From the NCBI GenBank assembly GCA_023417935.1, contig JAEZDY010000024.1, positions 62,001 to 126,000 of the forward strand: a stretch of 64,000 nucleotides of DNA, given 5' to 3'. Source of the DNA: Bacteroidota bacterium. GTDB taxonomy: Bacteria > Bacteroidota > Bacteroidia > Bacteroidales > Lentimicrobiaceae. A program made the position numbers and the translations under genes. The stretch's first letter is position 1. The number at the start of each line of letters is the position of its first letter. The notes beneath the pieces are model-generated. The model was given only the letters and a program-made list of their open reading frames with translations. It was not told the origin of the DNA and searched no databases. Shown here in pieces: positions 28,402 through 37,219 of the stretch.

Positions 28402-29628
28402 TTAGTTGCAGCCACAGCCACAGCCGCATGAAGATACTTCTTTAAGTACTCCGAGTTCTCTACCAACCTTTGTAAATGCTGCTACACATTTATCGAGGTG
28501 CTCACGTGAGTGAGCTGCTGAGATTTGCACACGGATACGTGCCAAACCTTTTGGAACAACAGGATAATAGAATCCAATAACGTAAATGCCTTCATCGAGA
28601 AGTTTAGCTGCCATTTCCTGTGATAATTTAGCATCATAAAGCATAACAGCAACTATAGCACTCTGGGTAGGTTTACAGTCGAAACCTGCTTCCATCATTT
28701 TCTGACTGAAATAGGCAGTATTTTCATGTAATTTATCCTGCAATTCATTGGTTTCATTCATCATATCAAACATCTTGATACCTGCAGCAGCAACCATCGG
28801 AGGAATTGAGTTTGAGAATAAGTATGGGCGTGAGCGCTGGCGAAGCATAGCAATGATTTCTTTTTTACCAGTTGTAAAACCACCAATTGCACCACCAAAT
28901 GCCTTTCCTAAAGTACCCGTAATAATTTCTACTTTACCACGAATGTTATGAAGCTCAGTAACACCTCTGCCTGTAGCACCAACAACACCAGCTGAATGGC
29001 ATTCATCAACCATGATCATTGCATCATATTTCTGCGCAAGGGCATAAATCTGATCCATTTTTGCAACATTGCCGTCCATTGAGAAAACTCCGTCGGTAAC
29101 AATAAGGCGGAAACGCTGTGCCTGAGCAGTTTTGAGCTGTTCTTCAAGATCAGCCATATCAGAATTGTTATACCTGTATCTTACGGCTTTACATAACCTC
29201 ACTCCGTCAATAATTGAAGCATGGTTTAGTGAGTCAGAAATTATAGCATCTTCTTCGCCTAACAAAGGTTCAAATACACCACCGTTAGCGTCAAAACATG
29301 CAGCATAAAGAATTGTGTCCTCAGTACCAAAGTAATCTGCAATTTTAGCCTCAAGCTCTTTATGTAAATCTTGTGTGCCACAAATAAACCGCACTGAAGA
29401 AAGGCCGTAACCATGTGAATCAAGTGCTTCCTTAGCCGCTGCAATAAGCTTTGGATTGTTTGAAAGTCCCAGGTAGTTGTTCGCACAAAAGTTTAATACT
29501 TCTGCACCTGAGTTTACCTTAATTTCTGCTCCCTGTGGAGAAGTAATAACTCTCTCATTTTTAAATAATCCGGCTTCTTTTATACCGTTAAGTTCTTCTT
29601 GAAGGTAGGTTTGAACGCGATCGTACAT
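28402..29628 (-). CDS. kbl: Glycine C-acetyltransferase (2-amino-3-ketobutyrate CoA ligase) with Cys-Gly tail
   Basis: 408 residues, against about 395-398 for typical Kbl. It is a fold-type I PLP enzyme: F-C-A-N-N-Y-L-G-L at the N-terminus, M-V-D-E-C-H-S-A-G (PLP-ring Asp) and T-L-G-K-A-F-G-G with the Schiff-base lysine. With CoA it cleaves 2-amino-3-ketobutyrate to glycine and acetyl-CoA, the second step of threonine catabolism. The threonine dehydrogenase is encoded divergently 256 bp away. Odd feature: the last residues are S-S-C-G-C-G-C-G-C-N, four cysteines at 401, 403, 405 and 407, absent from well-known Kbl proteins and reminiscent of a metal-binding tail. Confidence 0.95.
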   Translation of the reverse strand: MYDRVQTYLQEELNGIKEAGLFKNERVITSPQGAEIKVNSGAEVLNFCANNYLGLSNNPKLIAAAKEALDSHGYGLSSVRFICGTQDLHKELEAKIADYFGTEDTILYAACFDANGGVFEPLLGEEDAIISDSLNHASIIDGVRLCKAVRYRYNNSDMADLEEQLKTAQAQRFRLIVTDGVFSMDGNVAKMDQIYALAQKYDAMIMVDECHSAGVVGATGRGVTELHNIRGKVEIITGTLGKAFGGAIGGFTTGKKEIIAMLRQRSRPYLFSNSIPPMVAAAGIKMFDMMNETNELQDKLHENTAYFSQKMMEAGFDCKPTQSAIVAVMLYDAKLSQEMAAKLLDEGIYVIGFYYPVVPKGLARIRVQISAAHSREHLDKCVAAFTKVGRELGVLKEVSSCGCGCGCN

Positions 29629-29678
29629 AATGAATCCTTTTTTTATGTTAGTGTTGTTGTTTGTTAATTAACAATGCG

Positions 29679-29686
29679 CAAAGATA
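29679..29686 (-). promoter_or_regulatory. -7 box of kbl
   Basis: On the minus strand this reads TATCTTTG, matching TAnnTTTG, about 50 bases upstream of the kbl ATG. No clear -33 TTG. Confidence 0.45.
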
Positions 29687-29822
29687 TTACTTTTGATTTA
29701 GCGTCACATTCTTTTTGTCAATTATTTATAATTTAATAACGTATCTGATTGTCAGTTAGTTAGTTTTGTAAATCCTCAGCTTTATAAGCATTAATAAATT
29801 TAGGCATTTTGTTAAAATATTG

Positions 29823-29830
29823 TATTTTTG
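29823..29830 (+). promoter_or_regulatory. -7 box of the threonine dehydrogenase gene
   Basis: TATTTTTG matches TAnnTTTG, giving a leader of about 45-50 bases before the ATG at 29885. A TTA sits 20 bp upstream as a weak -33. Confidence 0.45.
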
Positions 29831-29884
29831 CGGGCATTAACTGTTAATCGATTCACAAAACAGATATAACCTTCAAAAACACAA

Positions 29885-30847
29885 ATGAAAAACATCCTAG
29901 TTATTGGTTCAGTGGGCCAAATTGGTTCAGAACTTACCCTTGAACTTCGTAAAAGATACGGCAATGATAATGTTGTAGCCGGTTACAGATCAACCAAGCC
30001 AACAGGCGAATTACTTGAATCAGGTCCTGCCGAAATCGTCGATGCAACGAATATGGAACAGATTGCTGATGTAGTTAAGAAGTACAAGATCGATACAATT
30101 TATAACCTTGCAGCTATTCTTTCAGCCGTCGGTGAAAGTAAGCCACTAGCTGCCTGGAATGTAGGAATTGGTGGTCTGCTCAATTGCCTTGAAATATCAC
30201 GTGAGTATAATTGCGCACTCTTTACTCCAAGTTCAATCGGAGCTTTTGGTGGTGGTACTCCCCTTGACAATACTCCACAAGATACCATTCAAAGACCTCA
30301 AACAATGTATGGTGTTACCAAGGTGACCGGAGAATTATTAAGTGATTATTACTTTAAGAGGTTTGGAGTTGACACAAGGTCGGTACGTTATCCTGGTATT
30401 ATCTCAAACGTTACTCTACCAGGTGGTGGAACAACTGATTATGCAGTGGAGATTTACTATGATGCTATCAAAAAAGGTAAGTTTGTTTGCCCTCTTGGTA
30501 AAGGAACCTTCCTCGATATGATGTACATGCCCGATGCAATTGATGCTGCTATTGATCTTATGGAAGCTGATCCTTCAAAACTAAAGCATCGTAATTCATT
30601 TAATGTTACAGGTATGAGCTTTGATCCTGAAATTCTTGCTGCTGAAATCAAGAAACATATTCCTGAATTCGAAATGATTTATGAGGTTGAGCCAATGAAA
30701 CAGTCAATCGCTAATTCATGGCCTAATAGTATGGATGACAGCGCAGCTCGTGAAGAGTGGGGTTGGAATCCTAAATGGAAACTCGACAATATGACAGTTG
30801 ACATGTTGAAAGTGATTGGTGAGAAACACGCTAAGGGACTCATTTAA
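29885..30847 (+). CDS. SDR-type NAD-dependent L-threonine 3-dehydrogenase
   Basis: 320 residues. An extended short-chain dehydrogenase: G-S-V-G-Q-I-G-S nucleotide-binding loop at the N-terminus and the catalytic Y-G-V-T-K pair at about residue 143, with P-S-S-I-G-A-F providing the Ser/Thr. This is the epimerase-like threonine dehydrogenase family, unrelated to the zinc alcohol-dehydrogenase-type Tdh of enterobacteria. It oxidises threonine to 2-amino-3-ketobutyrate, which the divergently encoded Kbl cleaves. The assignment is strengthened by this neighbourhood; by sequence alone it could be called an NAD-dependent epimerase. Confidence 0.9.
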   Translation: MKNILVIGSVGQIGSELTLELRKRYGNDNVVAGYRSTKPTGELLESGPAEIVDATNMEQIADVVKKYKIDTIYNLAAILSAVGESKPLAAWNVGIGGLLNCLEISREYNCALFTPSSIGAFGGGTPLDNTPQDTIQRPQTMYGVTKVTGELLSDYYFKRFGVDTRSVRYPGIISNVTLPGGGTTDYAVEIYYDAIKKGKFVCPLGKGTFLDMMYMPDAIDAAIDLMEADPSKLKHRNSFNVTGMSFDPEILAAEIKKHIPEFEMIYEVEPMKQSIANSWPNSMDDSAAREEWGWNPKWKLDNMTVDMLKVIGEKHAKGLI

Positions 30848-30879
30848 TCCTGAAACCATCAACCTACATGATTACTCGT

Positions 30880-30910
30880 AAAGCCTCTGTCAAAACAGGG
30901 GCTTTTTTTT
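30880..30910 (+). terminator. Terminator of the threonine dehydrogenase gene
   Basis: AAAGCCTCTGT pairs with ACAGGGGCTTT (one G-T pair) around a 4-base loop, followed by eight Ts. Confidence 0.9.
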
Positions 30911-31179
30911 ATCAGTTCAGTGCATAAAAATCTACTAGTCAATTTATTAAATAATCATCTTTGAATAACATTTCCTGCACCCTGCCTTCTATAGGCTTTG
31001 CTTACTTTTTGTTCCAATCATTTATTGAAGAACAAATATATTGTGATGCAAATTATTAAGTAATGATGACATGGTGTATATTGCACATGTATCAAATCAG
31101 GCTTACTAGATCAGCATTACTGGTGAACTTACTTGATTTTTGGTGGTTTATTTATTTTTAAACACAAGGAGAAAATAAA
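30911..31179. other. Intergenic region before the SRPBCC gene
   Basis: 269 AT-rich bases (332 counting the terminator) with no gene I can support. The end carries AAGGAG 9 bases before the ATG at 31180, a strong Shine-Dalgarno site that is uncommon in this lineage. Confidence 0.45.
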
Positions 31180-31653
31180 ATGGAACCAAACAAAAAAGTT
31201 ACACTGGAAAAGCTGCATTTTGACATCCTGATCAATGCTGATATCACTAAAGTTTACAATTCGATGCTTGATTCTGAGTCATATAGTGAGTGGACTTCAG
31301 CCTTTAATCCAACCTCACGTTATGAAGGATCTTGGGAAAAAGGTTCTACGATCTATTTTATTGGAACGGGAGAAGACGGTAAAGAGGGAGGAATGGTAAG
31401 CCGAATTGATGAAAATATCCCAAACAAATTTGTTAGCATTGAGCATTTCGGCATACTTAAAGATGGCCATGAGGTCACTTCAGGTGAGGAAGTTGAGAAA
31501 TGGGCTGGCGGATATGAAGTGTACTCCTTTGAAGAAGTTGACGGAAAAACAAGGGTGTCGGTTGCGGTTGATGTTACACCGGAATTCAGGCAATACATGA
31601 TTGATACTTACCCTGTAGCACTTGAAAAACTTAAAGAGATTTGTGAACGGTAG
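31180..31653 (+). CDS. SRPBCC (START/AHSA1-like) domain protein
   Basis: 157 residues. It starts with a beta strand and the I-N-A-D-I-T-K-V-Y-N-S-M-L-D segment, then W-T and a glycine-rich turn, and ends with a long C-terminal helix, the helix-grip fold of AHSA1-like/polyketide-cyclase proteins that bind hydrophobic ligands. No enzyme residues can be assigned. It is monocistronic with an unusually good ribosome binding site (AAGGAG) and converges on the NtrC-type regulator. Confidence 0.85.
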   Translation: MEPNKKVTLEKLHFDILINADITKVYNSMLDSESYSEWTSAFNPTSRYEGSWEKGSTIYFIGTGEDGKEGGMVSRIDENIPNKFVSIEHFGILKDGHEVTSGEEVEKWAGGYEVYSFEEVDGKTRVSVAVDVTPEFRQYMIDTYPVALEKLKEICER

Positions 31654-31736
31654 TGTTTGAATCGTTTACAATCCTTAATTGCGACTCTTTGCACACTAAC
31701 AAAAAAGTCGACGTACATGGTGTAAAAATTTACGAC

Positions 31737-33089
31737 TTACGCTAATTTATTATCACTCATCATCCGATAAATAGTGGTTTTGCCTATATCGAGTTTCTTG
31801 GCAACCAGCCTTACTTTATTATCGTATTTCTGAAGATAATGATTGATAATACGCTTGTTGTATTCTTCAAGGGTCATCTCTTCATAAAGAAAGTCCTGGT
31901 TCATACTCATAGTACTAAAAGTCAGATCAGTATCCTCAATGGTGTTGGTATTGGTCATCACAGCACCTAATTCAATGATTGCCTTTAGCTCTCGTACATT
32001 ACCCGGATAAGGGTACTTCTGCAATTTTTGGATGGCCTTTGGAGATATAGAAAGCTTCTTCATTTTGTTTTTGGCACAAAATTCATCTACAAAAAATCTG
32101 GCAAGAAGCGCTATATCATTTCCTCTATCTCGCAATGGTGGTAGGTTTATTGGTAAGCCAAGTAACCGATAATAGAGGTCTTCGCGAAATTGGCCTAGCT
32201 TTACCAGTTCCTGAAGGTTTTTATGAGTTGCAACAATAACCCTGACATCGAGTTTAACCACTTCACTCCCGCCAACGCGTGTTACTTCTTCTTCTTGTAA
32301 TACCCTTAAAAGCTTTGATTGCATGTTAAGGTCCATATCACCAATTTCATCAAGGAATATAGTTCCTTTGTTTGCTTCTTCAAATCGACCAATGCGTCGA
32401 TTGGCGGCTCCTGTAAAAGCACCCTTTTCATGCCCAAACATTTCACTCTCAATTAACTCCCGGGGGATTGCTGTTACGTTCACTGCAACAAAAGGCTTCT
32501 TACTTCTGGGTGAGCCAAAATGAATAGACTTAGCAACCAATTCTTTACCTGTTCCAGTTTCACCATAGATAGATACAACAATGTTTGTTTTAGCTGCCTT
32601 TTCAATCAAATTAAATACTTTCTCTATTGCCTGACTGCTTCCTTTTATCAGGTTGCCTGACTCGTATTTCTTACCTATCTCTTCTTCTAAGACTGCAATT
32701 TTCTGCTTTAACTTTACATTTTCACGTATATTCCTTGTTATATTCCAAAGTCTTTCTTTGGTGTCCTGATCTTTAAGGATATAATCGTAAGCACCCTTTT
32801 TCAATAGCTCAATTGCAGTGGCAAGGTCTTGCTGCCCCGAAACAATTACAACCGGAATATCAGGATTAAATTCCCGCACTTGTTTTAATACCTCCATGCC
32901 AGTCATGTCAGGTAGATTATAATCAAGTGATATCAGGCAAGGATTTTTATACAGATTCTTCATTAATGTCTTTCCATCAGGAAAAACTTCAACCATGTTG
33001 TCGGGATTAAGTGACAAATGGTATGAAATGATCTTGGCAAAAATTACATCATCCTCAACCAGAAATATTTTAAAAGGCTCTTCAGACAT
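31737..33089 (-). CDS. Sigma-54-dependent NtrC-family response regulator
   Basis: 450 residues. A receiver domain (1-120, phosphoacceptor Asp56 in L-D-Y-N-L-P-D) is followed by an AAA+ domain with Walker A G-E-T-G-T-G-K-E, the sigma-54-contacting G-A-F-T-G-A loop and Walker B in F-L-D-E-I-G-D, then a Fis-type helix-turn-helix at the C-terminus (A-K-K-L-D-I-G-K-T-T-I-Y). It activates RpoN-dependent promoters. No histidine kinase is adjacent, so it is an orphan here. It lies 43 bp downstream of dusB on the same strand and is probably cotranscribed. Confidence 0.95.
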   Translation of the reverse strand: MSEEPFKIFLVEDDVIFAKIISYHLSLNPDNMVEVFPDGKTLMKNLYKNPCLISLDYNLPDMTGMEVLKQVREFNPDIPVVIVSGQQDLATAIELLKKGAYDYILKDQDTKERLWNITRNIRENVKLKQKIAVLEEEIGKKYESGNLIKGSSQAIEKVFNLIEKAAKTNIVVSIYGETGTGKELVAKSIHFGSPRSKKPFVAVNVTAIPRELIESEMFGHEKGAFTGAANRRIGRFEEANKGTIFLDEIGDMDLNMQSKLLRVLQEEEVTRVGGSEVVKLDVRVIVATHKNLQELVKLGQFREDLYYRLLGLPINLPPLRDRGNDIALLARFFVDEFCAKNKMKKLSISPKAIQKLQKYPYPGNVRELKAIIELGAVMTNTNTIEDTDLTFSTMSMNQDFLYEEMTLEEYNKRIINHYLQKYDNKVRLVAKKLDIGKTTIYRMMSDNKLA

Positions 33090-33132
33090 TGTTAATATTT
33101 TAGGCTAAAATACAAAAATTACATCCTGCAAC

Positions 33133-34122
33133 TTATAGTTGGTTAGTATTAAGATAACTATGGCCAATGCTGTCAAGTATATCAAATACTTCGGTTGCAG
33201 ATGTAGCAAGCATTAATCTCATTCTGAAAGGCTTAAAGTCAGGCATTCCCTTAAAGTAATGTGAGTAATGCCTTCTGGTTTCAAGTACCGCGCACATTTC
33301 TCCTTTCCATTTAATAGAATCGGATAAATGGCGTCGGCATACATCTAACCGTTCCTTTAAAGGTGGATCCGGCAATACTTCGCCTGTATGCATAAAGTGT
33401 TTAATGTTCCTGAAAATCCATGGATTACCAACTGCTGCCCTGCCAATCATAATTCCATCTACACCATATGAGTGTCTGGCAAAAAGAGCCGACTGGATAT
33501 CTGTGATATCACCATTACCAATTATTGGAATCTTAGTTCGTGGGTTTCTAACAACTTCACCGATTAAAGTCCAGTCAGAAATGCCTGAATATAATTGTGA
33601 TCTTGTGCGGCCATGAATTGTTAAAGCCGCTATTCCAATGTCCTGAAGTTGTTCAGCCAGCGTTGTGATGATTTTTGTCTTTTCATCCCAGCCAAGTCTT
33701 GTTTTTACCGTTACCGGTTTCTTTACCGCTTTAACTACTTCTCTTGTTATTTCAAGTAATAAAGGTACATCCTGTAAAAGTGCAGCACCTCCTCCTTTAT
33801 TTACAATCTTCCTTACCGGACACCCAAAGTTAAGATCTATAAAGTCAGGATCAGCCTCTTCAGCAACCCTGGCTGCATTAATCATTGCATCTATGGTATT
33901 TCCAAATATCTGTATTCCCAGAGGCCGCTCAGACTGATTAAATTCAAGCTTTTTCAAACTTTTCTCAACATCACGAATCAGCCCATCAGCTGCAATGAAT
34001 TCTGTTATCACTGCTGACGCACCCATCTCCCGACAAATTAACCTGAAAGGTGGATCAGTAATATCCTCCATGGGGGCTAATATCACCGGGAACTCACCTA
34101 AATCTACTTCACCAATTTTCAT
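33133..34122 (-). CDS. dusB: tRNA-dihydrouridine synthase (DusB type)
   Basis: About 329 residues from the ATG ending at 34122; a -7-like box overlaps the alternative start at 34143. FMN-dependent TIM barrel with A-P-M-E-D-I-T-D-P-P-F-R at the N-terminus, the catalytic cysteine in N-F-G-C-P-V and the phosphate-binding G-N-G-D-I and G-R-A-A-V-G-N-P-W segments. It reduces specific uridines in the tRNA D loop. It is upstream of and probably cotranscribed with the NtrC-type regulator, which recalls the dusB-fis arrangement of proteobacteria, although that regulator is not Fis. Confidence 0.94.
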   Translation of the reverse strand: MKIGEVDLGEFPVILAPMEDITDPPFRLICREMGASAVITEFIAADGLIRDVEKSLKKLEFNQSERPLGIQIFGNTIDAMINAARVAEEADPDFIDLNFGCPVRKIVNKGGGAALLQDVPLLLEITREVVKAVKKPVTVKTRLGWDEKTKIITTLAEQLQDIGIAALTIHGRTRSQLYSGISDWTLIGEVVRNPRTKIPIIGNGDITDIQSALFARHSYGVDGIMIGRAAVGNPWIFRNIKHFMHTGEVLPDPPLKERLDVCRRHLSDSIKWKGEMCAVLETRRHYSHYFKGMPDFKPFRMRLMLATSATEVFDILDSIGHSYLNTNQL

Positions 34123-34364
34123 TGAATATATTTCTTGTTGCAAAAATATAAATATTGAGTTATCCCTCTTGATAATGAAACATCAATTATTTAAAATGTC
34201 TCTAAATACCATTTCTTAATTCACTGATTATCTGACATTTTATTCATAATTTATACCTAACCTCAAATAGTCTTCCTGTAAAAGAGGGTCCTTAATCAGA
34301 AAATAAACTGATTTATGTCATAACTCCTTTAGGTTATGAATGATACTATATTTTAATTAATAGT

Positions 34365-34372
34365 TACTTTTG
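34365..34372 (+). promoter_or_regulatory. -7 box of the psr-cytochrome operon
   Basis: TACTTTTG matches TAnnTTTG, about 45 bases before the ATG at 34418. No -33 TTG at the expected spacing, which may point to a regulated promoter. Confidence 0.45.
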
Positions 34373-34417
34373 CCATTCCCTACAATTCAATAATTCATTC
34401 CTTTCATTATTAGGTAA

Positions 34418-36667
34418 ATGAAGACCAGACGAGAGTTTATTAAGATATCGGCACTTGGCATCGGGGCTGCTGCTATTGCTGCACAAAGCAATAAATGGGG
34501 CTTTAATTCACCATTATTTGCTGCCAACAAGAAAGGTAATTATATCTCTGCAACTAAAATAGTATCAACCTACTGTGAAGTATGCTTTTGGAAGTGTGCA
34601 GCATGGGCGCATGTTGATGAAAATGGAAAAGTATTAAAGCTAACCGGTAACGATGCTGACCCACAGTGCAACGGACGTTTATGCCCGCGTGGCACAGGTG
34701 GAGTTGGTATGCTTTATGATGACGACCGTCTCAAAACACCACTTATAAGGATTACTGAAAATGGTAAACAAACTTATCGCGAAGCATCATGGGATGAGGC
34801 ACTTGATTTCATTGCTAATAAAATGAAGGATATTGCTGCAGCTAATGGTCCTGAAAGTATAGCCCTTTTCAACCATGGTTCAGCAGGAGGTCACTTTTCA
34901 CATTTGCTAAAGGCCTTCGGCTCAGCAACAATTACAGCGCCTTCCTACGCACAATGTCGCGGTCCCCGCGAAGTAGGTTTTGAAACAACCTTTGGTTCAC
35001 AAATAGGTAGTCCTGAACCAACTGATATTCGCGATACCAGATGTCTTGTACTTATCGGTTCACATCTGGGTGAGAATATGCATAATGGTCAGGTTCAGGA
35101 ATTCTCTGATGCAATAGACAAGGGAGCAACAATTATCACTGTTGATCCCAGGTTATCAATTGCAGCCAATAAGTCAAAATACTGGTTGCCGATTAAGCCA
35201 TCCACTGACATGGCGTTATTACTTGCGTGGATACATGTCCTGATATTTGATGAACTTTACAATAAGGAGTATGTTGAAAAACATTCTATCGGACTGGAGC
35301 AATTAAAGGAACACGTTCGGCCATTCACACCTGAATGGGCGTATGGCATAACAACTATTCAACCATCATTAATACGCAACACTGCCAAAGAGATGGCTGA
35401 CAATGCCCCATCGGTATTGGTGCATCCAGGCAGGCATGTAACCTGGTATGGTGATGATGCACAACGCTCAAGGGCAATTGCAATCATAAACGGACTACTC
35501 GGTTCCTGGGGAGCACGCGGAGGATTCTTCATGAAGGAAGGAGCATCAGTTCCCGACTTCCCCCACCCTGCTTATCCAAAACCGGCGTGGTCATGGCATG
35601 AACTGTTAAATGGGAAATTTCCATTCGCCACTATGTCAGTTTCAAACACTTTCATTGATGCAAGCATAGCTTCAGAAGATAACAAGCACCCCATTAAAGC
35701 ATGGTTTATTGCCGGCACAAATCTGCCAGTGGCCATTCCATTAATGAGCCAGATGGAGAAAGCACTTCAGGATCTTGAACTGGTGGTTGTTATTGACACA
35801 ATGCCTACAGAAGTAACAGGTTTTGCTGATGTTGTTCTACCTGAGTGTACTTACCTTGAACGGCATGATGATTTACGCGATGCACCTCACAGAGAACCAA
35901 CAATAGCATTACGCGAGCCTGCAACCGATCTAATGTGGGAATCAAAACCTGCCTGGTGGATTGCTAAAGAACTGGGCGAACGCCTCGGTTTACATGATTT
36001 CTTCGCCTACGATAGTTTTGAAGAAGTAATCAAGTGGCAGCTCGAACAAAAAGGACTATCTCTTGAAGAAATGCAAAGCAAGGGTGTGGTGGTATTGCCA
36101 AGAAAAACTGTAAGTCCATACCTTGATCCTAAAGAATCACACCAATTTAAAACCCCTTCGGGGAAGATAGAATTTTATTCATCAACGCTTGCTGCAGCCG
36201 GTTTTGACCCAATGCCGGTGTATACTCCTCATCCTGAACCGGAAGAAGGATATTACAGATTGATATATGGCAGGGCACCAATGCATACCTTCAGCCGTAC
36301 TGTAAACAATCCCAACCTTTCTGACCTGATGGACGAGAATACTGTATGGGTACATCCAAAGGTTGCATCCCAATGGGGACTACAGGAAGGAAAGTACACA
36401 TACCTTCGTAACCAGGATGGCATAACATCCGATTTCCCGATAAAGATCAGAGTTACTGAACGAATTCGCTGGGACTCAGTATATATGGTACACGGCTTCG
36501 GTCATAACAGAAAAGAACTCTCCAAGGCATTTGGAAAAGGTATTGATGATACTCAGCTTATAACTAACGTATTAATTGATCCATTAATGGGTGGAACAGG
36601 TATGAGAAGCAACTTTGTTACTTTTGCTTCAACCGGTGCACATAATGAAGAGGAGGCAGCTATATGA
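34418..36667 (+). CDS. Molybdopterin oxidoreductase catalytic subunit (PsrA/PhsA-like)
   Basis: 749 residues. A Tat signal with R-R-E-F-I-K and a hydrophobic segment sends the folded enzyme to the periplasm. A [4Fe-4S] site C53-x2-C56-x3-C60-x28-C89 is followed by the bis-MGD domains; the probable molybdenum ligand is Cys180 in S-Y-A-Q-C-R-G. This is the polysulfide/thiosulfate reductase branch of the DMSO reductase family, though tetrathionate or arsenate-type activity cannot be excluded from sequence. It overlaps the ferredoxin subunit gene by 4 bases (ATGA) and heads a ten-gene operon. Confidence 0.92.
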   Translation: MKTRREFIKISALGIGAAAIAAQSNKWGFNSPLFAANKKGNYISATKIVSTYCEVCFWKCAAWAHVDENGKVLKLTGNDADPQCNGRLCPRGTGGVGMLYDDDRLKTPLIRITENGKQTYREASWDEALDFIANKMKDIAAANGPESIALFNHGSAGGHFSHLLKAFGSATITAPSYAQCRGPREVGFETTFGSQIGSPEPTDIRDTRCLVLIGSHLGENMHNGQVQEFSDAIDKGATIITVDPRLSIAANKSKYWLPIKPSTDMALLLAWIHVLIFDELYNKEYVEKHSIGLEQLKEHVRPFTPEWAYGITTIQPSLIRNTAKEMADNAPSVLVHPGRHVTWYGDDAQRSRAIAIINGLLGSWGARGGFFMKEGASVPDFPHPAYPKPAWSWHELLNGKFPFATMSVSNTFIDASIASEDNKHPIKAWFIAGTNLPVAIPLMSQMEKALQDLELVVVIDTMPTEVTGFADVVLPECTYLERHDDLRDAPHREPTIALREPATDLMWESKPAWWIAKELGERLGLHDFFAYDSFEEVIKWQLEQKGLSLEEMQSKGVVVLPRKTVSPYLDPKESHQFKTPSGKIEFYSSTLAAAGFDPMPVYTPHPEPEEGYYRLIYGRAPMHTFSRTVNNPNLSDLMDENTVWVHPKVASQWGLQEGKYTYLRNQDGITSDFPIKIRVTERIRWDSVYMVHGFGHNRKELSKAFGKGIDDTQLITNVLIDPLMGGTGMRSNFVTFASTGAHNEEEAAI

Positions 36668-37197
36668 GATATGCCATGGCTATTGACACACTAAAATGTG
36701 TAGGTTGCAGTGATTGTGTAATTGCTTGCCAGATGGAGAACAACGTACCACTGGGTTTTTGTCGCGACTGGGTTGTTGAAAGTGTTCATGGTACTTATCC
36801 TCAGGTAGGTCTTGAACTTAGATCAGAAAGATGCAATCATTGTGAGAATGCACCATGTGTAAGATGCTGCCCAACAGGTGCAAGTCATATTGTTGATGGT
36901 GGTATTGTACTGGTTACTCCTGAAAAATGTATTGGCTGCGGAGCATGTATTCAAGCCTGCCCTTATGATGCCCGGTACTCTCATCCTGAAGGTTACGTTG
37001 ATAAATGCACTTTCTGCAACCATCGTATAGATGAAGGACTTGACCCCGCATGTGTGGCTGTGTGCCCAACAAAATGCATGTACTTTGGCGATTTGGATGA
37101 TGTGAATTCTGATATATCTAAAATCCTTGCCAGACGCAAATTCAAGGCACTTGCCCCCGAAGCAGGAACAAATCCTCAGATCTATTACCTGGTTTGA
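36664..37197 (+). CDS. Four-cluster ferredoxin subunit (PsrB/PhsB-like)
   Basis: 177 residues with four cysteine groups (C-V-G-C-S-D-C...C, C-N-H-C...C-V-R-C-C-P, C-I-G-C-G-A-C...C-P and C-T-F-C...C-V-A-V-C-P), enough for four [4Fe-4S] clusters. It wires electrons between the molybdenum subunit and the NrfD-type membrane subunit. GAGGAGGC lies 9 bases before the ATG. No own signal peptide; it is expected to be co-exported with the Tat-bearing catalytic subunit. Confidence 0.95.
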   Translation: MRYAMAIDTLKCVGCSDCVIACQMENNVPLGFCRDWVVESVHGTYPQVGLELRSERCNHCENAPCVRCCPTGASHIVDGGIVLVTPEKCIGCGACIQACPYDARYSHPEGYVDKCTFCNHRIDEGLDPACVAVCPTKCMYFGDLDDVNSDISKILARRKFKALAPEAGTNPQIYYLV

Positions 37198-37219
37198 TTT
37201 ATAAATAAGGAGTATAAAA

